DNA from: Campylorhamphus procurvoides
Lineage: Eukaryota > Chordata > Aves > Passeriformes > Dendrocolaptidae
Assembly: GCA_013396655.1 (NCBI GenBank)
Contig: WBMV01005073.1
Span: forward strand, 186,001-250,000
Length of the DNA stretch: 64,000 nt
Direction of reading: 5' to 3'
Below, in pieces: positions 1-11,200 of this stretch (its first letter is position 1; each line of letters starts with the position of its first letter). Position numbers and translations under genes: made by a program. The notes beneath the pieces are model-generated. The model ran no database searches. It was not told where the DNA came from and saw only the letters and a program-made list of their open reading frames with translations.

Positions 1-1890
1 TTTCCTTCTTTAGTACTTTTTATATATAGAAAAGAGCTGTAGAAATGACAAATGGCAAAAGCACAGCTGTATGTACAATCCTATCTGATACCTGTGAGGA
101 AATGAGGAGAAAGGAATTACAGAATATATGCCCTAGGAATAGATAGAAATTGCAAGGGTAGTTTCAGTAGAAATTTTAAAAAGCTATTTGAAAGACCTAT
201 TTTTGTTACTGGGATGCTATTACCATCTCTTAAATTTCTATTGCAACTTCTAGGACTGCTGGTGTAATAAAAGGCATGTTGCTGAATAAAATGCAATTCC
301 TAAGCAATAACAGCATTTGCTAAATTATAGACTCACATGGCTGATGATAAAAAGAAGAACATTCATCTTAAAACTACACAAACCAGAAGTTAAACCGAAA
401 TAAGATAGTCTATTTTGACAGTTTTCTGTTTCTTGCTTAGTGTTTTTTTTAACCTAGAATTTCAGAGTCATGATTTTATCACATCAGACAATGAAATCCA
501 TTCCTAATATATTAACTCAATTTTCTGACAGATAAAGACATCATTTACTGTGATGTCTATTTTAATCTTGTGCCTTCTTCTGTTCCAGTAGTGGAACCAC
601 TGTGAACAATTTCATTTATCAACGTTCCATGCACCTGTGCAACGCTGTTTGTTAAGACTCAGAAACCAGCAGTCATGAAATCTTTGAAATAAGATGATAT
701 TCCTTAAAAGAAGCCAAAAATAATTCAAAGTATTTTTATAGAGTTTTGTAAAACTTCTGTAACTTCTTTGAAGTTTTTCTTTGCTAAATAAGAAAATCAC
801 TCTATATATAGGCTCTGACAGCATCATGTCATCTGCTGTTTCCTGTACTATCAGCTCCACATATCGCTGCACCTCTTTTAATTTCTTCCTAAGTTTTCTG
901 CAGGCCATTCATAAATCTCTTACAATTTTCTCCTCAGTGCCAGGAGCTATGTTGCTCACTATGGTCTATTGCAGACAAAGCAGCATCACTGTATCAAACT
1001 TACAGCCTTGCTGTGCTTGGCCACTTATCTATAGTGGTAAAATTTTCTTGAAGTTATACCACAAAAATGTCATGCAACCCAATATGCTGGGTTGCCCTGA
1101 AGGGGAAGAGGCGTGTAGGGAAGATTTTCTGGATTTCCTTGTTTGAGAGCCTGCAGTGAACCCCAGCTTACTTCAAAACATTTTCTTAATGTTTACAGAA
1201 AGCAGTGGCAGTGGTCAGTCCCCATTTTCACCTTTGCCCAGGGCCCTTGGGATGTCTCTGCATCTGCACCACTGTGCCATCCCATCTGTGGCAAAAGGCA
1301 GTTATCAGATTTTTTTACCCTAGTGATGAAAACTGCGTGCTTCTAACGTACCATTACACTGATTGTTTTGATTGAAGAATCAAAGAAGCTGAAATATTTT
1401 GCCACGATTGGTAAATGCTCCTCTGCCTTGCAAATTGCTGCAGAGTTGGTGTCAGACGACGATCCATGCCGTAACTGAAAAGAATGTTAAAATTTCATCA
1501 ATGACATTCAGCCTTAGTTATCTGCAAGCATACTAAAATCCATGCATACTGTGAAATAAGCAGCTTTACCTTAGAGAATGAATGTTTTTATGGAGATGAC
1601 AAGCAATTTATTAGGTTAGCACTTCACAATTTCTCATCTTGATTTTCTTCGGCTACGGTTTCTGTTTTGCTCACCATGACAGATTTGTAGGAATGTATTG
1701 TGTGCTTTTATAACTGCTTTAAGGTTTTGGATGCAAGTATTTGACGAAAAATCTTTAACATGCTAAATACTACATAATTCCATTACATGAGGTATCTTAA
1801 GTAATAATTCTCAACCTAAATGCTGAATATCTTGATGTTTATGCCCATCAGGGCCACGATGATCCAGGTATTTTTCTTGACCCATAGAAG
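1..1890. other. Upstream flank, no gene seen
   Basis: This AT-rich sequence lies upstream of the MAP3K4 CpG island. Open frames here are under about 120 codons, overlap on both strands and resemble no protein family I know. In mammals the upstream neighbour is PLG, but I see no kringle or serine-protease coding sequence. I call it intergenic. Confidence 0.6.
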
Positions 1891-1983
1891 TAAATGGGAG
1901 GGAGCAAGCTCAGCGCCCGCCGCGCCCCCACCGCCGGGATGAGCGCCGGTGCTCCCGCAAAGCTGCGGGGACGTGGTGTGTGT

Positions 1984-2184
1984 GGTTCCAGAGGGAGGCG
2001 TTCCTGCTCCGCGCTGCGGGACAGAGGGTGTTTGTGGTTCCAGAGGGAGGCGTTCCTGCTCCGCGCTGCGGGACAGNGGACGCGCCGCTCCCGCAGCCGG
2101 GCAGGGACCCGCCGCTCCCGCAGCCGGGCAGGGACCCGCTCCCGCAGCCCGGCACGGACACGCTCCCGCAGCCACCGCCCGCTG
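1984..2184. repeat. GC-rich tandem repeats upstream of exon 1
   Basis: Two arrays abut. At 1984-2076 a unit of 52 bases, beginning GGTTCCAGAGGGAGGCG, occurs twice almost perfectly and is followed by an N at 2077. At 2086-2184 a unit of 24-27 bases starting CGCTCCCGCAGCCGGGCAGG occurs about four times with small changes. The same core recurs downstream of exon 1 (2633-2728). Confidence 0.8.
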
Positions 2185-2234
2185 CCCCCGCCGCGCCCCC
2201 GGGCCGCACGAGAGATGCCAGCCCCCGTGCATGC

Positions 2235-2299
2235 ATGAGAGACGCCGCCGCGCCGGTCCCTGCAGCCGCCGCCGCCATGGAGGAGCCGCCGCCGGGGAG
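2235..2299 (+). CDS. MAP3K4: MAP3K4 exon 1 (coding part)
   Basis: The frame from 2235 begins MRDAAAP and continues through an alanine run to MEEPPPG, then splices at AG|GTGAGT with two bases of codon 22 left over. Mammalian MAP3K4 starts MREAAAA and has the same internal MEEPPP, so 2235 is the homologous start. The proline tract is much shorter than in mammals (three against about twelve), and the acidic stretch after it is absent. The ATG at 2235 has a weak context (T at -3, A at +4). The in-frame ATG at 2277 has the optimal GCCGCCATGG, so initiation there is plausible and would remove 14 residues. The frame is open upstream to at least 1980, so a longer N-terminus is not formally excluded. 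Confidence 0.85.
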
Positions 2300-5200
2300 G
2301 TGAGTACGGGCGCTGCCCCACTGCGAGCCCGTGCGGGGGCTGCGAGCACCGGGGCTNTCAGCGCTTCTGCACAGCGCCCACGGAGAGAGAGAGCGCTTCG
2401 ATAAGAAATCTCTAGTGGCTGCGGTGGGTAAGGCAGCGCTTTGTGGACGCTTCGCAATTAAAAGCAGCCCGTTTCCTTCGGGCGCTGCCGGGGCCGGGGC
2501 GGAGGGTCGGGGGCTTCCAGGGAGGGCGGGGAGCGGCGGCCTCAGCTCCGGGGAGGGGGGGCTGGCGGGCCGAGACCTGCNCGGGGAGGTTGTGCCCAAG
2601 ATGGCGGCCGCGCGGGCGGCTCTGCGCGGCAGCGCTCCCGCAGCAGGGTAGGGGACCCGTTCCCGCAGCTGGGTAGGGACCCGCTCCCGCAGTAGGGAGC
2701 CACCCGCCGCTCCCGCACCGGGCACGGANNNNNNNNNNNNNNNNNNNNNNNNNNNNNNNNNNNNNNNNNNNNNNNNNNNNNNNNNNNNNNNNNNNNNNNN
2801 NNNNNNNNNNNNNNNNNNNNNNNNNNNNNNNNNNNNNNNNNNNNNNNNNNNNNNNNNNNNNNNNNNNNNNNNNNNNNNNNNNNNNNNNNNNNNNNNNNNN
2901 NNNNNNNNNNNNNNNNNNNNNNNNNNNNNNNNNNNNNNNNNNNNNNNNNNNNNNNNNNNNNNNNNNNNNNNNNNNNNNNNNNNNNNNNNNNNNNNNNNNN
3001 NNNGGCCGAGACCTGCCCTCCTCGGCTTGTGAATGCAGCGATGAAAGCTCCTGCAAGGCTGTCTCGTGTTTATTGCAGCCGCGCCGGTAAAACAGCAGGG
3101 CCGTGGAGTATCGCTGCTGGCAACATTGCAATCGATATTTGTCAGAAGAGAACCCTTCACAAAGAAGGCTAGTGTTGTGATGCCTTAAGGTTTTTGCAAC
3201 TGCTGTCACCTCCTGAATGTGCTGACCTGCAGATTGGTTTTTTGCAAGTCTCCATCTGTGCCCTGCTGAGAGATGGGGATGCAAATTACTTTATGGTTTA
3301 GTGTTTCCAACTGGCTGTAGAAGTATTGCATAAGTCCAAGTTATTAATTCCGTGGCTATTATTTCTCCTTTTAAAATAACATCCTGTTGATGCACTTCAC
3401 TTCTCACTAGGAGGCATTCAGGAAGTGTTTTTAAAACCCTTGTGTGATCAGTTAGTGCTGTCAGGCAGTAGTCAGGTGTGTTGTATTCCAGATGTGCCGT
3501 GCAAAAAAAGCTGTGTGCTGTCATGTTGCTGAGATCATTTTGGATATTGCAAGCTGCTGTTCTGTACTGACGTAATAAAGGGAAAGTGGTGATACACTCC
3601 AGTTTGGATCAAGGCTATGGAGTTGAACAGTGCCTGGTTTGAGTTTTCATTAATGTGTATTAATGATTTGTGTTTCCTACATCGTGAGTATGCCAAAACC
3701 GGAAGCTATATTACAGGTAATTAGATTAAACAGAAGTATTGTGAAATACAAATGTTAGTAGGGCTACTGAGTTACTAATCTTTCAAGTTCCTTTTTAAAG
3801 TATCTTCAAAGACTAATAGTGCAAGTTAAGCAGAAAAAGATTTAAAATAAAGTTGGTACAACTGCACGACCCTAGACCGGGGCTGTCTTCATGTAGAAGA
3901 GTAATCTGCAGAGCCTGAATGGAAAACACCCAGGCATTTCCTGTGCAGGGCCATTTCTGACCTCTGCTGGATTCTAGTTATTACAAGACAGTTTATGTGA
4001 GTCGGATGTGGGTGTGAATAATGTGGTGGCAACTTACCCAGCAAATGAAAATTGAATTAGTTATTTCACATTGAGCAGTGGGTGGGAAGGGGATGTCTCA
4101 AAACAATTAAGTAGTTGTAATTTGTGTAGGGTAGTATATGTACTTCACTGTGATTTGGTCCTGTGTGTACTTCGTGTCTCAACTTCACATCTGCTTTAGG
4201 ACTGAACTGCTTCTCTGGCTTTATGCAGCACTTGCTTTTACTTAAATGTAATAGAAGAATAAAGCATCTGATATTTTTCAAACATGATTACGGTTGATTT
4301 AAATTTTGGAGTCATCATTAGGTGTTCCGTTTTGTGGCGATGAGGTCAGAATCTTGTTGAAATCAGTGTGACTGTGTGCAGGCTTGGAAATTTGAAATCC
4401 ATTTGGTGTCAGATAGCTTTTTATCTTCTTTGTAGAGTATGAATGTGTTCTTATGATGAATTTTTCTGGCTAGTGCTAAAGTGCACTGGTATAATGCATT
4501 TTCTTTAAGTTAAACTTATTTCTGTTGGAGAAGTGTTCAGTCATTCTCATTAACAATACACCTACATTTGTTGAAGAAACAAAGCTTATTGATTTGTTGT
4601 TGTGAGACTGTCTTATGTATTAGAAATCTGCTTGTCTTTGTGTGAGGATTCTGTGTCTTGTTAGAATATAAATGCTATGGTAGATTTTGTAAATTTAAGG
4701 CAAGCATAAAATATATTCATGGCTTTTTTTTTTCTTTTAATTGCACAATCCTTAGTCATCATTGACAATCCAAAACAACCTTTTTTCCCAGGTCTTCCTT
4801 TATTTCTTGAAATACACTTTGGGGTGGGGTGAGGGAGGGCACCTCTAAACTGAAATATTCAGGCAATCAGATTGTGAGATAGGATTGCATTTGGCCAGTG
4901 GGTAGTGTTCTGTGATTATGCATAAATGAAAAGATACTACTGGAAGGTTTTGGGAAGTATTCACATTTAAATATCAAATCTTATAACAAAGCAAGCAGAA
5001 AGTTTTCCAGATAAGGTGTTTCCAGTAGGTAACTTAGAATGCTAATTAAAACAGATGCATTTGTTGTTTTTTTGATTATTGCCTATAGGCTTTAAATTTC
5101 CCAAGCCCAGTTTTCCTTTCCAAGGAATTTTTTGGCACAAAATCCACTATAGAAGCAAATGAGGCCTTAAGCATGTTGTTCATTTTCTGGGACTTTGTTC

Positions 5201-8200
5201 GGCAGCACTGCAAAGACATAAAGAACCGTAGGACTGTAACTTGTGTGTCTGTTGCTTGTAGCCTTCTTTTGTCCTGACATGCGTCCAGTTCAAGGGGTGA
5301 AGGAAGGAGCAAGGCTGTGAATGAAGTGGTACTTAAAGAGTTGTGAATAACGTGGAGACTTTCTCCACACTGGAAAGCTTTTCAGTAGTCTGCCTATCAG
5401 ATTTATTGGCTCTCTGATGACAGTGAACTGGGCTGTTAGTCTGCAGCATCTGTGGTTTGGAGGAAGCCTGAGGTCATGTCATGAATTGTGCTTAACCTAT
5501 TTGCCTGCTTGCCAGACTATCTGTATGACTGATAGTGTATGAGCAGTGAAAGGGTTTAAAATTATTAAATTAGGATCATAATTTCAGTGGAAAAAATGAT
5601 TTAAGTATGTGGAGTTCTAACATACTTTATTGTTTTGCTTCTTTTTTGCATGCATTTAAATGAGGCAAGATGTAATCTCTATTCTTCATGTATTGCGTTT
5701 TCTTGTTTACATGTGCAAGATTGGGATGAATGACTGATTGCTCCACCTACACACAAACACACATGAAGTGCTAGTTGAGATGTCTTTGGCATTTGTAGAA
5801 GCAAGGATTAGTCTGTGTTGTGTGGCTGCCTGAGTTGTTTTTATGTCTGTTAATTAATGCTGTCTGTGTCAAGGTTGGTTTTGCTGTTATGTAAGGTAGT
5901 GATATTGTCCCTTGTGGAATGCAAACTGTACTGTGGTGAAAAAGAAAAAACACCAAACCTGAATTCCAAGGAAAGGATAAGGGATATGCAGTAATTTTTA
6001 TTTCAGGGAGCTAATTGGGATTTTTAGAGGCTTATAAAGATTTGGCTTCCATGACAACCACATTTCTAGAATTATTTGCAAACCATTCTTTTAAACTGCA
6101 AGGAAAACACATTTAGAAAACAATTTTTCATACTGCCTGCTGCTAGTCAAGTGGTATGTTGACCTCTGTCAGCACAGGAAGATGCAGGTATCTCAGCTCA
6201 TGTTTTGTCATTTGCATGGCTGGATTTGCTGTTTTATGTGGGATTTATGTTTGCAGGACTGTTACCTTCCAAGGCTTTTCATTCTCTGAAGTGTTAACTA
6301 CATTCATGCTACATTTAGTCTGCAATCTATTAACTAAATAACTTTTGAATTTTTAAAAATAACTTGGTACCTTATTTATTTAAAGAGCTGGTACTGGTCT
6401 TATGCTGTTTCCTGGCTGACTGCTAACATAAGGCCAAATGACAATGTTTCACACCTGAATTTGAGTGTTAATTACTGAGTTGTCAAATGTTCATTCATAT
6501 CCAGTCCAAGAACCTGTGTATAAAGTCACATCAACTTGCCATGAACCTTGATCAGGTTGATTCTGGAGCCAGTCAAGATGGACTATAACTATTGTCCTGA
6601 TGAGTGTCTCCTGCTGTCTCAAGATAGAAAGAGCAAACTAGTTCTGTTCCTACTTTGTTCTGCTAATATTCAGCGGTATTGACTGTTGTGTTTCTTTCTA
6701 ATGCAGTGTACATGTATGGTTTATTCTGCCCTTGGCTTATGTGTGCTGCTGCTTTCTTCCTGATGGCTTCCCCAAGAGGTTTTTACCATTTTGGCTATAA
6801 AACATTCATCCAGTAAGTGTGAACCAGGCCACAGTTACTTAAGCATCTGTAACTTCTCAGCCACACTGTAGAACTTGCCATGGACATGACCATTGAACTT
6901 TCAGGATGCTCCAAATAATGCAAAGTAATGAAGCTCCATTGCATCACATTGGTTTTCCAAAGGTCACAGACTAATAGTCCAGCATCAGGTGCTTAGGCAA
7001 CAGCTTCCGCTAAAAACATATTTAACTTTTATGGCTTTGCCTTCAGAATTGTTGTAGACTTTGACTTTACTTAAAAGACAAACTGAAACTTTGGGATCAA
7101 AACCAGTTGTTAGCTTTTTTCTTATCTGTTGTCTAGGAATGGAACTTTCTGCCAGAAGAATAAAGTTTGTTTGTGGGAGAATGGGGGCAAAATGGCTGTT
7201 ACGGGTCTTTTGTCATATGTCTGTGCCTTTCCCAATTTATCACTTTTACATATGATATATTTATAGTTGAGCCTAGCAGCCTAACACTTTCTGTCATAGT
7301 ATTTCTTATTGCAGTAGTATGTAACTTTTCTTGGTGTAGCTTAAATGTTCCTGAAAATCCACTGAGATGTGTTAGTACAGACTTTCCATAAGTAGTTCTT
7401 AATTAAATACACTTTATTTTTTCAGTGTGTAGCTTGAGACTTTGGGATATGATTTGTGCTAGTGCCAAGAACTTAACTGAAGCACTTACCCTTTGGATTG
7501 ATACTGTACTATGTAGTACTCAACCATTTTTACTTTAGTGAGGAAAATAGCTTTCAGAGCTTCACATAAAAGAAAAAAAAAGTCTGATTTTTTTTTTTTT
7601 CCCAAATATGAACTAGGACATAGTTAAAGTTGAAGAAGGAGCACTAAGGAAGCATAGGGACTGGAATCAATGTATGTTTTGACGTTACTTTTTCAATGAA
7701 GAGACGTAGGTACCACCTGCGCTGGGTGAAGCTTTTTAGCTTCTGTTTCTGCAGTTCTTTGGTACATTTGCAGACTCACCTTAGGCTTAAATATGGATGT
7801 GGAAACCTGACAAACCCTTCAACATACATTCTCACATTCTTTTGCACATTACAGAGCAAAGGCCTGCTGATCTTTCTTATCAAAATAAAATATGGCATAG
7901 TTTTAATCAAATAATCTATTGGGGGAAACTCAGATATGAATCTGTTGTAAATACTGTTACTTCATATTTTCAACTTTGCATAAAAATGTATAATATCCAA
8001 GATGGAAAAATTAGATAACCTTTCTCTGTTTTCAAATTTACTAGTGAAAAAGAACAGAAAGTTCTGAGTATTTTTTTTCTGAGATGAGAACATGAAGAAT
8101 TGCCAAAATTGTTATAACTATTTTATTTATTTTTTATACTTATTTGGTGTAACTTGCAGAAGTCTCAATAGTTCTTAGCCCTACTTGCAATAAAAAGATA

Positions 8201-11200
8201 TGATGCATACTGCTTTTCATTTTGTGTCATTTATTTTTAAATCATTGTTTGACAATTTCTTCTTTTGGAGATTTAATGTAGTTTTGTCAAAAGGTGTTTC
8301 AACACCTCACCACTGTTTCAATGGCTTTTGTTAGGTTTTTCTGTGACTTTGCCTTTCTGTTGTAAATATAATAAGCGCATAGAAACTTCTGCACAAGAAT
8401 ATAGGAGAATATTGGGAAAAATGTCAAGGTAGGAGTAATTCACAGAACTGACTATGGTAACTTCCAAGTCTTCAGAAGCAGAAAACTTTGTTTGACTTTC
8501 TCTCTTAAATTAAAATTTTTTATTGAATAAAGTAGTGCTATAAGGAACTTCATACTAGAGAGCACTGACTGGTCAAACATGTGCTTGGGGCCTCTTGTAG
8601 AAATAAAGTGTGTGCACACTTGCTGGGTCCTTCTGTTCTAATTAAATAGCTTAATTGAGAGTTACCAAAGGGGAAGAGTTGTCATTTGGAATCAATTAAA
8701 GTTTTACCTATTTAGGTTTAAGCTTTGCATTAGTCTTTTCCCCAATAATGAGGTTTTTATTTTTGATTTGTTGATTTCTGGAGAAATAGTTGTTGTTCTG
8801 TCACAGTGAAGTCTTGCTCCAAATCAGTGTTTGTGTTGCAGCAGAAATACTTGCCTTACATTTTTTCCAGGCCTTAGCTGGCCTGAAATTTACTGTACTT
8901 GGTTCTTAACTGTTAGCAGGGCTGTTGTAGTGTAGACTTAGGTTGCAAGTGGGTGGCAAGGGGTTCATAGCAGCCTTGAGTGTCTGCATTTAGGCAGATG
9001 TGCTGCAGGTTGGTCTTCAAAGATAAACAGGGTGTAAAGAGTGAGCAAAGCATGGGTTTTAAAGGGTGACTTACATCCTGACTGTTTTCTGATGAAGTTT
9101 TAGTGTTTCTGTTCACAAGCCCTTGTTCATAGGTTAATTTATAAATAAGCAACTGGATTTATGTAATCAATCAGTTCTTGGTGGTGATACCTTGCAACAC
9201 TTTCCTGCATGAGAATTTTGCTTTTATCATTGCTGGAAATAAAAATTTGCATTAGTTTTGCAGCTGACTTCCATTAGAAATTACTGTTGTCATCTCCTGG
9301 CATCCCTCTCTTCCCCTTTGTCAACTAGGAATGTCTGCTATATGAAACTTGCTAGTGTAACTTTAAGTACAATTAGTTGCCTAAGCAAAATTAACGTGGC
9401 TGAAGTTGGAAAAATCTTGCTAATAAAGGCATTCTAGCTAAACTGGATTGCCTCAGCAGCACCAGTGAAGAACCAAGGTTGGCACTTCCAGTTATACCTG
9501 TGCATCTTGGGTGCTGGTGACTTCTGGCAAAGGGAAGAGCAGAAGGGACAGACGAGACTTGTAAATTGCTTCATGTGCAGCTAGAAGAGAGTGACTGAAG
9601 GCACAATTTCACATTACACTCAGCAGGTTGCTTTCTTCCCCTGGTTTCTCTACAAGAGAAAGACAAGCTCCTCCACTGCCTTCTTTATGGATCTTGCAGT
9701 CACTTGTCTGTAGAGGTTTTCCTCCTGTGTATTGATCTGGCAGGTAAACAGTGTACCAAAAATTAATCTCTTTTTTTCACTATCAGATTGGTGGCTGAGG
9801 TCACAGGATGGTTGGCTTCTGTGCACAGGAGGCAGGGAGGTGCAGTCTGGGAGGCAAAAATTGCATGAGAACACGTTCTTCCTTCTTATGTCATCTTACT
9901 GTGACTATAATGCTGGTAATTTCTGAGGCTCTCTACTGTCAGAAGTTTTGTGAATAAGCTTCATTACATTTCATACTTGATTTAAAAAGTTTTTTTAATA
10001 TTATCTCATTTTTTTGTGCTCTTACTGCGTGTCTCTGCTGTAAGCTGTTCTAATGAAAACTAAAATTTGCATCTGCAGACTTACTTAATGAAAGATGCAA
10101 GTGCTTTTTTGCATTTTGTGTCAACGGTAAATGGTAACATTACTATCTATTATAAGTAAATTCTCTGCTCTCCTGCTTCCTGCACAGGTGTCATAATTTT
10201 TCTGCCCAGCATGCTGGTTGTTCATTCCTAGACTGCAGAGACAAATGATCACATGTTCTGCCTTCCCCTGATCCCTTGGGGAGACAAAAATGTAGCTATG
10301 TACAGCTGAATTTGAATATTTCTTAAAACTGAAATTGTTACGCTGGTACTGTATCTTCTTTAAAATGTGGTGTTGAAATACTTAGTGAATGCAGAAAAGC
10401 CCTAGATTTCTGCTTTAAAATGTTCTTTTAAGACAACAACATGACAAAATACTTTTTCAATTACTCAGATCATGCTCAGGCATTATTTTTAGGATCTCTG
10501 TCTCCTTCAAACTTTCTTCCAGTTCTAAGGGAGGTTAAAGTCACAGAATATTCTGAGTTGGAAGGGACCCAGAAGGGCTATCAAGTCCAGCTCTTAAATG
10601 AATGGCCCATATGAGGGTCAAACCCATGACCTTGGGGTTGCTCCAAACATCTGAGCTTGTCTCAGGTTGATCAGATTTTAAGTTTGGGGTTTTTTTTACC
10701 ATTCATCCATTCATTTTAGCCTTGACATTGGTTTCCTTATGTATTATCTGCTTTTATGGTTAGAGAAGTGGATGAAAGGTTGAATGTGAGCCTCATAAAT
10801 AGTTATGTTTCAGCTTTCAGAAGAACTGGGGAATGGATGCATTTAAGTAGATAGGATTAGTCATCTCCTGTAGAAAGAAAGAATAGTGCAGATATAAGGG
10901 TGATCATAGGAACACACAAATGGAGTCAGAGAAGCCTGCTTGAAAAACAGAAATGACAGGAGTTAACTATCTTGCTTTTTACTTACCAACTGAAGGAAGA
11001 GTTGCAAAGGCAACAAGTTCTTTGGAGAAGAATATGGTGGGTTGTTGTTTGTTTTTTTTTTAAATACAGTCTTTGTGCCAGAAGGGATGGTACTCTGAAG
11101 TTCCTGTTTCCCAGCATGAGAGTTCTGTTAGATAATTTTCTTCCAGGCTTTACTGTCAAGTCAAGTTACCCAGATGCCTCTTTTCTAGAGTAATGTCTAC

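Larger units (their letters stand above)
1895..3080. promoter_or_regulatory. MAP3K4: CpG island at the MAP3K4 5' end
   Basis: GC and CpG content rise sharply at about 1895 and fall after about 3080, with AT-rich sequence on both sides. The island contains exon 1, its splice donor and the first part of intron 1. No clear TATA box is visible, which fits a CpG-island promoter with dispersed starts. The transcription start cannot be fixed from sequence, but it should lie upstream of 2231. The island is broken by single Ns at 2077, 2357 and 2581 and by a run of Ns at 2729-3003, so its true length and structure are uncertain. Confidence 0.8.

Noticed and set aside
1816..3284. Several long frames through the CpG island and the N run on both strands
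   Set aside because: They are GC-driven frames made of repeat units and unknown residues. Only the frame giving MRDAAAP...MEEPPPG has support.
10603..10670. A possible tRNA-Ile gene on the minus strand
   Set aside because: The B box is mutated, the anticodon region is shortened and the stretch runs straight into a CR1 tail. It is a SINE remnant.
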